A stretch of 10,154 nucleotides of DNA from Candidatus Parepulonipiscium sp. PG-Nun2H_MBin03 (GCA_001995005.1 MDJN01000089.1:1-10154), one strand, 5' to 3'. Shown: positions 1 to 8,018, numbered from the stretch's first letter. Numbers and translations are program-made. Notes: a model not told the origin generated them from the letters alone.

Positions 1-843
1 GGTGAAAGGGCAGGTAATGCGGCTCTTGAAGAGATAATTATGAATATTAAGACTCGTCAAGATTTATACCCATTTGCAACAAATATCAATACAACTGAAA
101 TTTATCCGACTAGTAAACTTTTGACTAATATAACAGGTGTTAAAGTACAGCCTAATAAAGCTATTGTAGGAGACAATGCGTTTGCACATGAATCAGGCAT
201 ACATCAGCATGGTATGCTTGCTAATAAGGAAACATACGAGATTATGACTCCGAAATCTATTGGGCTTACTGATAAGAGAATGGTATTAGGAAAACATTCT
301 GGTAGACATGCATTTGTGGACAGGTTAAAAGAGTTGGGATATAACCTAAGTGATGCAGATATTGATGAAGTATTTACTAATTTTAAGGCACTGGCAGATA
401 AGAAGAAAAATATTACAGATATGGATATACAGCTATTGGCTATGAAACGTAGCATAGTAATTCCGCAAACGTATAAGTTGGATAGATTTGTTATAAATGC
501 TGGAAATACTATAACGACAACTTCCAGTATGAGGCTTATATATAATAAACCGAATAGCAAGGAAGAGGATATTTTAGAATATGTAATATCTTCTTATGAT
601 GGACCTATTGATGCATCATATAAAGCGATTGATAATTTAGTTGGGAAAACATTTGTACTAGAAGACTTTTTAATATCTGCTGTAACAGGTGGAACGGATG
701 CCGAAGGAGAAGTATATGTTAAAATTAAAAATAAAGATGGCAATATTTATAATGGATATGGTATAAGTATAGACATTGTAGAAGCAAGTATTTTGGCATA
801 TATAGCGGCTATTAACAACATGTTGTATGATGAAATGGAATAA
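1..843 (+). CDS. leuA: 2-isopropylmalate synthase, C-terminal part (5' end outside window)
   Basis: LeuA condenses 2-ketoisovalerate with acetyl-CoA, the committed step to leucine. The reading frame is open from base 1, so the gene is cut by the window edge; the internal ATG at 40 is not the start. The visible 280 residues begin with GERAGNAALEE, a LeuA signature at the end of the TIM barrel. HESGIHQHG follows at fragment residues 63-71 (its GIH histidine is the conserved catalytic-region one), then LGKHSGRHA at 96-104. From about residue 160 to the end lies the leucine-binding regulatory domain, with AEGEVYVKI and GYGISIDIVEAS. The DIVEAS form favours LeuA over citramalate synthase. Against the usual length of about 510 residues, some 230 N-terminal residues are missing, including the metal-binding HxH motif. 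HQHG replaces the commoner HQDG. It is followed after 56 bases by leuC, as expected in a leucine operon. Confidence 0.96.
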   Translation, partial: GERAGNAALEEIIMNIKTRQDLYPFATNINTTEIYPTSKLLTNITGVKVQPNKAIVGDNAFAHESGIHQHGMLANKETYEIMTPKSIGLTDKRMVLGKHSGRHAFVDRLKELGYNLSDADIDEVFTNFKALADKKKNITDMDIQLLAMKRSIVIPQTYKLDRFVINAGNTITTTSSMRLIYNKPNSKEEDILEYVISSYDGPIDASYKAIDNLVGKTFVLEDFLISAVTGGTDAEGEVYVKIKNKDGNIYNGYGISIDIVEASILAYIAAINNMLYDEME

Positions 844-849
844 AAATAT

Positions 850-873
850 TGAGCTAGGGTAATACCTAGCTTA
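850..873 (+). other. Hairpin in the leuA-leuC gap
   Basis: AGCTAGG (852-858) can pair perfectly with CCTAGCT (865-871) around the six-base loop GTAATA. The stem extends outward by a G-U pair (851/872) and a T-A pair (850/873), giving about nine pairs. The bases after it (TATTCTAAATT) are only weakly T-rich, so this is at best a leaky terminator. It could instead be an mRNA-processing or stability element separating leuA from leuCDB. The structure is seen directly; the role is inferred. Confidence 0.5.
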
Positions 874-899
874 TTCTAAATTAACGGGGGTAGAAAAAA

Positions 900-2159
900 A
901 TGAAAATGACAATGACACAAAAGATATTAGCCAGCCATGCGGGATTGGAATATGTGGAGGCAGGTCAGCTGATAGAAGTAGATTTAGATATGGTGTTGGG
1001 AAATGATATTACAACACCTGTTGCAATAAAAGAATTTGATAAAATAGGCGTAAGCGAAGTGTTTGATAAATCTAAGGTAGTAATAGTACCAGACCATTTT
1101 GCACCAGCTAAGGATATACAAGCAGCAACGCAGTGCAAATGCGTTAGAGAATTTTCGTATGATAAAGAGATTGAAAATTACTTCGAGGTAGGAGAGATGG
1201 GAATTGAACATGCACTCATCCCAGAAAAAGGACTAGCTCTGCCAGGAGATGTAATAATTGGTGCTGATTCTCATACTTGTACGTATGGTGCATTGGGTGC
1301 TTTTTCTACAGGTGTTGGTAGTACGGATATGGCAGCTGGAATGGCAACGGGTAAATCTTGGTTTAAAGTACCTAGTGCGATAAAGTTTAACCTAATTAAT
1401 AAGCCTACAAAATATGTTTCTGGCAAAGATATAATTTTGCATATTATAGGTCTGATTGGCGTAGACGGTGCGTTGTATCAATCTATGGAATTTGTAGGAG
1501 ATGGGATAAAAAATCTTTCTATGGATTCAAGACTTACTATGGCAAATATGGCCATAGAAGCTGGGGCAAAAAATGGTATATTTGAAGTGGATGACATAAC
1601 TATACAATATCTAAAAGATAAAACAGACAAAGAATATATTATATATAAAGCAGACGAAGATGCAATATATGACAAAGAAATCACTATAGATTTATCTAAG
1701 GTAAGACCTACTATATCATGTCCACATTCTCCTGATAATACGAAAACTATAGATGAGTTAGAAAAAATTAAAATAGACCAAGTTATAATAGGTTCTTGCA
1801 CAAATGGACGATTAGAAGATTTGAGAATGGCATCTGATATATTAAAAGGTAAAAAAGTTGCAAAAGGCGTTAGAACTATTATATTCCCAGGGACGCAACA
1901 AATCTATTTAGATGCTATAGAAGAAGGTATTATAACAAACTTAGTACAAGCAGGGTGTGTTATGAGTACGCCAACATGTGGACCTTGTTTAGGAGGGCAT
2001 ATGGGTATACTTGCAGCTGGAGAAAAGGCAGTTACTACAACAAATAGAAATTTTGTCGGGCGAATGGGGCATATAGAATCTGAAATTTATTTAGCTAGCC
2101 CAGCAGTTGCAGCAGCTTCAGCGATTACTGGATTTATTAGTAATCCAGAGCAAATTTAG
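900..2159 (+). CDS. leuC: 3-isopropylmalate dehydratase large subunit
   Basis: Large subunit of isopropylmalate isomerase, which with LeuD converts 2- to 3-isopropylmalate in the cytoplasm. It is an aconitase-family enzyme with a [4Fe-4S] cluster. The cluster ligands are visible as C300 in IGSCTNGR and C360/C363 in STPTCGPCLGG. Other family motifs are GADSHTCTYG (121-130), FSTGVGSTD (135-143) and NRNFVGRMG (382-390). At 419 residues it matches the shorter bacterial/archaeal type rather than the roughly 465-residue enterobacterial LeuC. The start at 900 gives MKMTMTQKIL, the family's usual N-terminus, and GGGGG at 886-890 sits nine bases upstream; the ATG at 906 is a less likely alternative. 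The stop codon overlaps the leuD ribosome binding site, so the two subunits are probably made in step. HacA/homoaconitase-like paralogues are similar, but the surrounding leu genes settle the call. Confidence 0.96.
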   Translation: MKMTMTQKILASHAGLEYVEAGQLIEVDLDMVLGNDITTPVAIKEFDKIGVSEVFDKSKVVIVPDHFAPAKDIQAATQCKCVREFSYDKEIENYFEVGEMGIEHALIPEKGLALPGDVIIGADSHTCTYGALGAFSTGVGSTDMAAGMATGKSWFKVPSAIKFNLINKPTKYVSGKDIILHIIGLIGVDGALYQSMEFVGDGIKNLSMDSRLTMANMAIEAGAKNGIFEVDDITIQYLKDKTDKEYIIYKADEDAIYDKEITIDLSKVRPTISCPHSPDNTKTIDELEKIKIDQVIIGSCTNGRLEDLRMASDILKGKKVAKGVRTIIFPGTQQIYLDAIEEGIITNLVQAGCVMSTPTCGPCLGGHMGILAAGEKAVTTTNRNFVGRMGHIESEIYLASPAVAAASAITGFISNPEQI

Positions 2160-2170
2160 GAGGGAAAATT

Positions 2171-2653
2171 ATGATTTTTAAGTATGGGGATAATGTAGAC
2201 ACAGACGTTATAATTCCGGCAAGATATCTTGCGACATCAGAACCGGCTGAACTTGCACAGTATTGCATGTTAGATATAGATGATACTTTTAAAGATAAAG
2301 TAGTAGCGGGCGATTTGATTGTTGCTGGAAAAAATTTCGGTTGTGGTTCATCTCGTGAACATGCTCCGATTGCAATAAAAGCAAGTGGGATTAAATGCGT
2401 AATAGCAAAAAGTTTTGCAAGAATTTTTTATAGAAATGCTATAAATATCGGACTTGCAATATTAGAATGTGAGGAAGCGGTTGATAAGATACAACCTACA
2501 GATGAGGTAGAAATAGATTTTGCAACTGGAGAGATAAAAAACCTTACTAAGAATGAAATTTATAAATCACAGCCGTTTCCAGAGTTTATGCAAAAGATAA
2601 TGGAAGCTGATGGACTTGTAGGATATATTAAAAATAATAAAATGAAGGGTTAA
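2171..2653 (+). CDS. leuD: 3-isopropylmalate dehydratase small subunit
   Basis: Small (swivel-domain) subunit that completes the isopropylmalate isomerase active site with LeuC. The N-terminus GDNVDTDVIIPARYL (residues 6-20) is the hallmark of the short bacterial/archaeal LeuD. FGCGSSREHAP (56-66) is the substrate-binding loop and SFARIFYRNAINIG (81-94) is the conserved core. The segment after PARYL (ATSEPAELAQ) is the loop associated with substrate choice in this family. At 160 residues it has the normal length for this type and pairs with the matching short LeuC. AGGAGGG at 2158-2164 overlaps the leuC stop and lies six bases before the ATG. Nothing in the sequence suggests damage. Confidence 0.96.
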   Translation: MIFKYGDNVDTDVIIPARYLATSEPAELAQYCMLDIDDTFKDKVVAGDLIVAGKNFGCGSSREHAPIAIKASGIKCVIAKSFARIFYRNAINIGLAILECEEAVDKIQPTDEVEIDFATGEIKNLTKNEIYKSQPFPEFMQKIMEADGLVGYIKNNKMKG

Positions 2654-2670
2654 GCATTTGTTCCTAAGAA

Positions 2671-2674
2671 AGGA
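2671..2674 (+). promoter_or_regulatory. Ribosome binding site that fixes the leuB start
   Basis: AGGA at 2671-2674 (within AAAGGATGG) lies seven bases before the ATG at 2682. The in-frame TTG at 2658 has no comparable site before it and would add eight residues not typical of LeuB, so 2682 is the start. Confidence 0.8.
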
Positions 2675-2681
2675 TGGTAAC

Positions 2682-3779
2682 ATGAGGAAAAAAGTTATAG
2701 TACTCCCAGGAGATGGAATAGGTCCAGAGATTGTGTTGCAAGCAACATCAGTTTTGCATACAATTGCGGAAAAATTTGGCCATGAATTTGATGTAACGGA
2801 AAAATTAATAGGTGATATAGCCTTAGAAACGACAAATTGTTCGTTGCCTGAGCAAACTATAACTGCATGTAAACAAGCGGATGCAGTTTTGTTGGGTGCT
2901 GTTGGAGGACCTGTTGGCGAAAACAAATGGAAAGACCATCCTACAGGAGATAGGCCAGAAAAAGGTTTATTAAAAATTCGACAAGAATTGGAGTTATATT
3001 CAAATCTTAGACCAACTATTTTGTATAATGAATTAAAAGACGCATCCCCATTAAAAAGTGAAATTATCGGAGACAACCTTGACATCATGATAGTAAGAGA
3101 GTTGACAAGTGGAATTTATTTTGGTAAAAAGACAAAAATAGTTGGAGATGCTGATAAAGATACGTATGCTATAGATGAAATGTACTATAATAAATATGAG
3201 ATACGTCGAATATTAAAAACTGCCTTTAAAATTGCTCAAGGACGCAAGAAAAACTTAACTGTAGTCGATAAGGCGAATGTACTTGAAACATCAAGATTAT
3301 GGAGAGAGGTGAGTGCGGAAGTTGCAAAAGACTTTGAAGATGTGAAACTAACTCATCTATATGTTGATAATGCAGCTATGCAACTAATAGTAAATCCAAA
3401 GCAGTTTGATGTTTTGGTAACTACAAATATGTTTGGTGATATTTTATCAGATGAGGCAAGTATGATAACAGGCTCAATTGGTATGCTACCATCTGCAAGT
3501 TTAGGAGACACTACATTAGGATTATATGAGCCAATACATGGAAGTGCACCAGACATAGCAGGACAAGATAAGGCAAATCCATTGGCTACTATATTATCTG
3601 TTGCTATGATGTTAAGGCATTCATTTAGCCTAGAAGAAGAGGCTCTATGCGTTGAAAAAGCTGTCAAAGAAGTATTACAATTAGGTTACAGAACGTTAGA
3701 TATTTATACAGATAAAGATAAATTAGTAGGAACTACCAAAATGGGCGATTTAGTTTGCAAATGCATTGAAAATATGTAA
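2682..3779 (+). CDS. leuB: 3-isopropylmalate dehydrogenase
   Basis: LeuB oxidises and decarboxylates 3-isopropylmalate to 2-ketoisocaproate with NAD+ and a divalent metal, normally as a cytoplasmic dimer. Starting at the ATG at 2682, the protein has 365 residues, typical for the family, and opens with VIVLPGDGIGPEI. Catalytic and binding residues known from the Thermus thermophilus enzyme line up: R100, R110 and R139 (substrate), Y146 in YFG, K197 in DKANVLETSRLW, and metal-binding D229, D253 and D257. GSAPDIAGQDKANP (287-300) is the adenine-binding loop. The combination of LLKIRQELELYSNLRP and VRELTSGIYFG separates it from isocitrate and tartrate dehydrogenases. It follows leuD by 28 bases and precedes ilvE by 18, within the operon. 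Confidence 0.96.
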   Translation: MRKKVIVLPGDGIGPEIVLQATSVLHTIAEKFGHEFDVTEKLIGDIALETTNCSLPEQTITACKQADAVLLGAVGGPVGENKWKDHPTGDRPEKGLLKIRQELELYSNLRPTILYNELKDASPLKSEIIGDNLDIMIVRELTSGIYFGKKTKIVGDADKDTYAIDEMYYNKYEIRRILKTAFKIAQGRKKNLTVVDKANVLETSRLWREVSAEVAKDFEDVKLTHLYVDNAAMQLIVNPKQFDVLVTTNMFGDILSDEASMITGSIGMLPSASLGDTTLGLYEPIHGSAPDIAGQDKANPLATILSVAMMLRHSFSLEEEALCVEKAVKEVLQLGYRTLDIYTDKDKLVGTTKMGDLVCKCIENM

Positions 3780-3797
3780 TAACAAAAGGAGACTTTT

Positions 3798-4673
3798 ATG
3801 AGTGAACAAATAATTTATTTAGATGGTGAATATGTGCCAGAGAGTGCAGCGAAAGTATCAGTTTTTGATCACGGATTGTTATATGGAGATGGAATATTTG
3901 AAGGAATTCGTATGTATGACAATAAGATTTTTAAATGCAAAGAGCATATAGACCGTTTATTTGCTGGGGCAAAAGTTATAATGCTGGATATTCCTATGAC
4001 AAAGACCGAAATGGAAGAAATGTTAGTTACTATATGTAGGAAAAATAATTTATCAAACGGTTATATTAGATTAGTTGTAACAAGAGGAAAAGGCGATTTA
4101 GGCTTAAGTCCTACAAAGTGTAAAACTGCTACAGTATTTTGCATAGCAGCAGATATTACGTTATACCCTCAACAAATGTATGAAGATGGTATGCCAATTG
4201 TTACTGCATCTCAAAGAAGAAATAAGGCTACAATAATTGACCCTCAATTAAAGTCTTTAAACTACCTAAATAATATTCTGGCAAAAATAGAAGCAAACCA
4301 CGCAGGTGTATTAGAAGCTTTAATGTTAACACATGATGGAATTGTTGCTGAGTGTACAGGAGATAATATATTTATAATTAAAGATTCGGTTATTTATACG
4401 CCTCCTATACATGTAGGAATATTAGATGGGATAACTAGAAATACAGTAATAAAGCTTGCAAGAGAATTAGGATATACAGTAGTGGAAAAAGAATTTACAC
4501 AATACAATTTATACACAGCAGATGAATGCTTTTTAACAGGAACAGCAGCTGAAGTTATTGCGGTAACTAGTGTTGATAAACGTGTTATAGGGAATGGTAT
4601 CTGTGGAGATGTTACTAGGAAGCTGTTACAGGCATTTAAAGAGCATACTAAAGTAGATGGAGTTCCATTTTAA
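3798..4673 (+). CDS. ilvE: Branched-chain amino acid aminotransferase (class IV)
   Basis: A fold-type IV, PLP-dependent transaminase that converts 2-ketoisocaproate, 2-ketoisovalerate and 2-keto-3-methylvalerate to leucine, valine and isoleucine, using glutamate as amino donor. The early motif VFDHGLLYGDGIFEGIR (22-38) is the family signature. The PLP lysine is K152 in LKSLNYLNN, and the glutamate facing the cofactor nitrogen is E185 in AECTGDNIF. GILDGITRN (207-215) and FLTGTAAEV (245-253) form the phosphate-binding and C-terminal motifs. Its 291 residues fit the short clostridial form. AAGGAGA at 3786-3792 is a good ribosome binding site. Class IV also includes D-amino acid aminotransferase and aminodeoxychorismate lyase, hard to separate by eye; RLVVTRGKGDLGL (91-103) and the operon context favour IlvE. 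Confidence 0.9.
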   Translation: MSEQIIYLDGEYVPESAAKVSVFDHGLLYGDGIFEGIRMYDNKIFKCKEHIDRLFAGAKVIMLDIPMTKTEMEEMLVTICRKNNLSNGYIRLVVTRGKGDLGLSPTKCKTATVFCIAADITLYPQQMYEDGMPIVTASQRRNKATIIDPQLKSLNYLNNILAKIEANHAGVLEALMLTHDGIVAECTGDNIFIIKDSVIYTPPIHVGILDGITRNTVIKLARELGYTVVEKEFTQYNLYTADECFLTGTAAEVIAVTSVDKRVIGNGICGDVTRKLLQAFKEHTKVDGVPF

Positions 4674-4687
4674 TAAGGGGGATAGAC

Positions 4688-6349
4688 ATGAGAAGTAATA
4701 CAATAAAAGAAGGGTTATCAAAAGCACCGCATAGGTCGTTATTTAAGGCTATGGGGTATATAGATGAAGAGCTTAATAAACCTCTAATAGGAATAGTTAG
4801 TGCAAAAAGTGAGATAGTCCCAGGGCATACTCATTTAGATAAAATTACAGAAGCTGTAAAAACAGGCATCAGAATTGCTGGGGGTACTCCTATAGAGGTG
4901 CCGGCAATCGGTGTGTGTGATGGAATTGCAATGGGACATGAGGGAATGAAGTATTCTTTGGTGACGAGAGAATTAATTGCCGATTCTATTGAATGTATGG
5001 CTATGGCGCATGGTTTTGATGGTATTGTGTTGGTACCAAATTGTGATAAAATTGTCCCTGGAATGTTGATGGGTGCTGCAAGATTAAACTTGCCAACTAC
5101 TTTAGTAAGTGGCGGACCTATGCTATCTGGGCGTGTTGGAGATAAAAAAGTGAGTTTATCTTTAATATTTGAAGCTGTTGGCAAAGTTGTGGCAGGAGAT
5201 ATGACAGAAGAAGAATTGCAAGAATACGAAGAAAAAACTTGTCCTACATGTGGTTCTTGTTCTGGTATGTTTACAGCAAATAGCATGAACTGTATGACTG
5301 AAGTATTAGGGATTGCGTTGCCAGGAAACGGTAGTATACCTGCAGTTTATTCAGAAAGAATACGCCTTGCAAAATATACAGGTATAGCTATTATGGATAT
5401 GATTGAAAAAAATATTTGCATGCGAGATATATTAAATGCGGAAGCCTTTCATAATGCTCTGACAGTTGATATGGCTCTAGGATGCAGTACAAATACGATG
5501 TTACATTTACCTGCAGTAGCACATGAAGCAGGTGTAAATATAAACTTAGAAATTGCTAATGAAATTAGTAATCAAACGCCTAATTTGTGTAAACTAGCTC
5601 CAGCCGGTCCACATCATATGGAAGATTTATACTATGCAGGCGGAGTTATGGCTGTTATGAAGGAGCTTAGTAAAATTAAACTACTAAAAGAAGATATAAT
5701 AACAGTAACAGGTGATACTTTAAAAGCAAATCTAGAAAAAGTAGTAAATAAGGATGAAAGCGTCATACGTCCTGTGGAAAATCCATACAGTAAAACTGGT
5801 GGAATAGCCGTGTTAAAAGGAAACTTAGCACCAGATGGATGCGTTGTTAAGCGTTCTGCAGTGGCTCCAGAAATGTTGGTACACACAGGCAAAGCAAAAG
5901 TATTTGATAGCGAAGAAGAGGCATCATTTGCAATAGCAAGTGGTAAAATTGAAAAAGGTGATGTATTAGTTATAAGGTATGAAGGTCCAAAAGGTGGCCC
6001 AGGAATGAGAGAGATGCTATCTCCTACAGCGACATTGGCAGGCATGGGTCTGGATAAAGACGTGGCCCTTATAACAGATGGGCGTTTTTCTGGAGCAACA
6101 AGAGGAGCTTCTATTGGACATGTATCACCAGAGGCTGCAGAAGGCGGGTTAATTGCAGTAGTAAAAGATGGAGACTTGATAAGTATTGACATGAATAAAT
6201 GTACGATAAACTTAAATATTAACAAAGATGAGATTAGAAGAAGAATGCTTGCTCTAACTCATCCTGAACCAAAGGTAAAAACAGGATACCTTGCAAGATA
6301 TGCCAAACTTGTAACTTCAGCTAGCACTGGAGCGGTATTTAAAAATTAG
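4688..6349 (+). CDS. ilvD: Dihydroxy-acid dehydratase
   Basis: IlvD dehydrates 2,3-dihydroxy-isovalerate and 2,3-dihydroxy-3-methylvalerate to the 2-keto acids that feed IlvE and, for the valine precursor, LeuA. Cluster cysteines are C119 in PNCDKIVPGM and C191 in CGSCSGMFTANSMN. D120 and K121 match the metal ligand and the lysine that is carbamylated in the family. S468 in TDGRFSGATRGAS is the conserved active-site serine. The place where [2Fe-2S] members have a third cysteine reads VSAKSEIVPGH, without cysteine, as in the oxygen-sensitive [4Fe-4S] type represented by E. coli IlvD. The length of 553 residues is normal. The start has a GGGGGA site about six bases upstream. Sugar-acid dehydratases (Edd and related enzymes) share the fold, but the motifs and position between ilvE and ilvB support IlvD. 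Confidence 0.96.
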   Translation: MRSNTIKEGLSKAPHRSLFKAMGYIDEELNKPLIGIVSAKSEIVPGHTHLDKITEAVKTGIRIAGGTPIEVPAIGVCDGIAMGHEGMKYSLVTRELIADSIECMAMAHGFDGIVLVPNCDKIVPGMLMGAARLNLPTTLVSGGPMLSGRVGDKKVSLSLIFEAVGKVVAGDMTEEELQEYEEKTCPTCGSCSGMFTANSMNCMTEVLGIALPGNGSIPAVYSERIRLAKYTGIAIMDMIEKNICMRDILNAEAFHNALTVDMALGCSTNTMLHLPAVAHEAGVNINLEIANEISNQTPNLCKLAPAGPHHMEDLYYAGGVMAVMKELSKIKLLKEDIITVTGDTLKANLEKVVNKDESVIRPVENPYSKTGGIAVLKGNLAPDGCVVKRSAVAPEMLVHTGKAKVFDSEEEASFAIASGKIEKGDVLVIRYEGPKGGPGMREMLSPTATLAGMGLDKDVALITDGRFSGATRGASIGHVSPEAAEGGLIAVVKDGDLISIDMNKCTINLNINKDEIRRRMLALTHPEPKVKTGYLARYAKLVTSASTGAVFKN

Positions 6350-6354
6350 GGAGG
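6348..6354 (+). promoter_or_regulatory. Ribosome binding site bearing on the ilvB start
   Basis: AGGGAGG overlaps the ilvD stop codon. It is only two bases from the ATG at 6357 but eight bases from the in-frame TTG at 6363. Normal spacing therefore favours the TTG, while codon preference favours the ATG. Confidence 0.6.
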
Positions 6355-6356
6355 AT

Positions 6357-8018
6357 ATGGTTTTGAATTATAATGGAGCTACAATATTAATTGAATGTTT
6401 ATTAGAACAGGGAGTAGATACTATATTTGGATACCCTGGAGGTGCAGTTATACAAATTTATGATGAGTTATATAAATATAGTGACAAGATAAATCATATA
6501 TTAACTTCTCATGAGCAAGGTGCATCCCATGCAGCAGATGGATATGCACGAGCAACAGGAAAAGTTGGAGTTTGTTTAGCAACATCAGGTCCGGGTGCCA
6601 CAAATTTGGTAACAGGTATAGCAACGGCTTATATGGATTCTATTCCGATGGTTGCCATTACAGGAAATGTAGGGGTGCCACTACTAGGAAAAGACAGCTT
6701 TCAAGAAGTTGATATGGCTGGTATTACACGAAGTATTACAAAGCATAACTATATAGTAAAAGACGTAAATGACCTTGCAGATATTATAAGAGAAGCATTT
6801 GAAATAGCAAGAAGTGGCAGACCAGGACCTGTGGTTGTGGATATACCAAAAGATGTTACAATAAATAAAACTGAGTATATCAAAAAAGATATCACCCAAA
6901 AAACGGCAGAACATGAAATAAGCGATGCTGATATTCAACAAGCTAAAATTATGATAGAGCAAAGTCAGAAGCCATTAATTTATATGGGCGGTGGGATAAT
7001 TTCAAGCGGTGCTGAAAAAGAACTTGCAAAATTTGCTGAACTTATACAAGCTCCAGTTGCAAACTCTCTTATGGGAACAGGTGCATTTGACCAAAGTTCA
7101 TATCTTTCAACTGGTATGATTGGTATGCACGGTAATGTTGCATCTAACGAAGCGGTTATGAACTGTGACTTATTAATTGCAATTGGTGCTAGATTTAGTG
7201 ATAGGGTGACTAGTAAAATCGCAACTTTTGCTCAATATGCAAAAATACTGCATATAGATATAGACCCGGTTGAAATTGACAAAAATGTATATAGCACAGT
7301 AAATATTATTGCTGATGCGAAAGCTACTTTAGCACAACTAAATACAGTACTGATAAGAAAAGAACGTACAGAATGGCTAGGGCAAATTAATAACTGGAAA
7401 AAGAAGCAAAATATCACTCATACAGCTGAGTTTAACCCGAAAAATATTATAGAAAATATTGATAATCTGACTAATGGTGATGCTATAATTACGACAGAAG
7501 TAGGACAACATCAAATGTGGGCAGCACAATATTATAGATATACAAAACCTCGTACATTTATATCATCAGGTGGATTAGGTACAATGGGATTTGGATTAGG
7601 AGCAAGTATCGGAGCAAGCATGGGTAGACGTGATAAAAGAGTAGTCCAAATTGCAGGAGATGGTTCTTTTAGAATGAATTGCAACGAATTATCTACGATA
7701 GCACATTATAACTTACCTATAATAATGGTAATTTTAAACAATGGTGTATTAGGCATGGTTCGTCAGTGGCAAAACTTTTTTCATGAACAAAGATATTCTC
7801 AAACTGTATTAGATAGAGGGCCAGATTTTGTAAAATTGGCACAAGCTTATGACATAGAAGGTTATAGAGCAACTAATATAGCTGAGTTTAATACAGCATT
7901 TGAGCAGGCCTTATCCAAAAATGAACCTGTCTTAATAGAATGTATAATAGATAAAGATGATAAAGTTTTACCAATGGTGGCACCAGGAACAACGGTTAAC
8001 GATTTAATCTTAAATTAA
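6357..8018 (+). CDS. ilvB: Acetolactate synthase, large (catalytic) subunit
   Basis: A ThDP- and FAD-dependent acetohydroxyacid synthase that makes acetolactate from two pyruvates, or acetohydroxybutyrate from pyruvate plus 2-ketobutyrate. This is the first common step for valine and isoleucine. Numbered from the ATG at 6357, GYPGGAV is at 25-31, the ThDP-activating glutamate is E53 in SHEQGAS, and DSFQEVD is at 113-119. The FAD-region motif GARFSDRVT is at 277-285. The ThDP/Mg motif runs from GDGSF (434-438) to NN (461-462), and GMVRQWQ (466-472) includes the tryptophan of the herbicide-site region. The presence of RFSDR and SFQE argues for a biosynthetic synthase rather than catabolic AlsS or pyruvate oxidase. 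The true start may be the TTG at 6363, giving MNYNGA, the usual family N-terminus. No ilvN follows. Confidence 0.93.
   Translation: MVLNYNGATILIECLLEQGVDTIFGYPGGAVIQIYDELYKYSDKINHILTSHEQGASHAADGYARATGKVGVCLATSGPGATNLVTGIATAYMDSIPMVAITGNVGVPLLGKDSFQEVDMAGITRSITKHNYIVKDVNDLADIIREAFEIARSGRPGPVVVDIPKDVTINKTEYIKKDITQKTAEHEISDADIQQAKIMIEQSQKPLIYMGGGIISSGAEKELAKFAELIQAPVANSLMGTGAFDQSSYLSTGMIGMHGNVASNEAVMNCDLLIAIGARFSDRVTSKIATFAQYAKILHIDIDPVEIDKNVYSTVNIIADAKATLAQLNTVLIRKERTEWLGQINNWKKKQNITHTAEFNPKNIIENIDNLTNGDAIITTEVGQHQMWAAQYYRYTKPRTFISSGGLGTMGFGLGASIGASMGRRDKRVVQIAGDGSFRMNCNELSTIAHYNLPIIMVILNNGVLGMVRQWQNFFHEQRYSQTVLDRGPDFVKLAQAYDIEGYRATNIAEFNTAFEQALSKNEPVLIECIIDKDDKVLPMVAPGTTVNDLILN

Noticed and set aside
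1..39. Treating leuA as starting at ATG 40
   Set aside because: The frame is open upstream and encodes GERAGNAALEE, a conserved internal LeuA motif, so the gene simply enters from outside the window.
2662..2674. Hairpin TCCT/AGGA covering the leuB ribosome binding site
   Set aside because: Only four pairs with a five-base loop; any purine-rich site near a TCCT would give this by chance.
2658..2681. Upstream TTG start for leuB adding eight residues
   Set aside because: No ribosome binding site precedes it, and the ATG at 2682 has a well-placed site and gives the usual LeuB N-terminus.
5632..6225. Long open frame on the minus strand inside ilvD
   Set aside because: It is a shadow of the ilvD codons with no recognisable family, no credible ribosome binding site and low-complexity Ser/Pro/Thr-rich content. 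The same applies to the other minus-strand frames at 204-560, 1478-1801, 2567-3088, 4831-5286 and 9417-9734.
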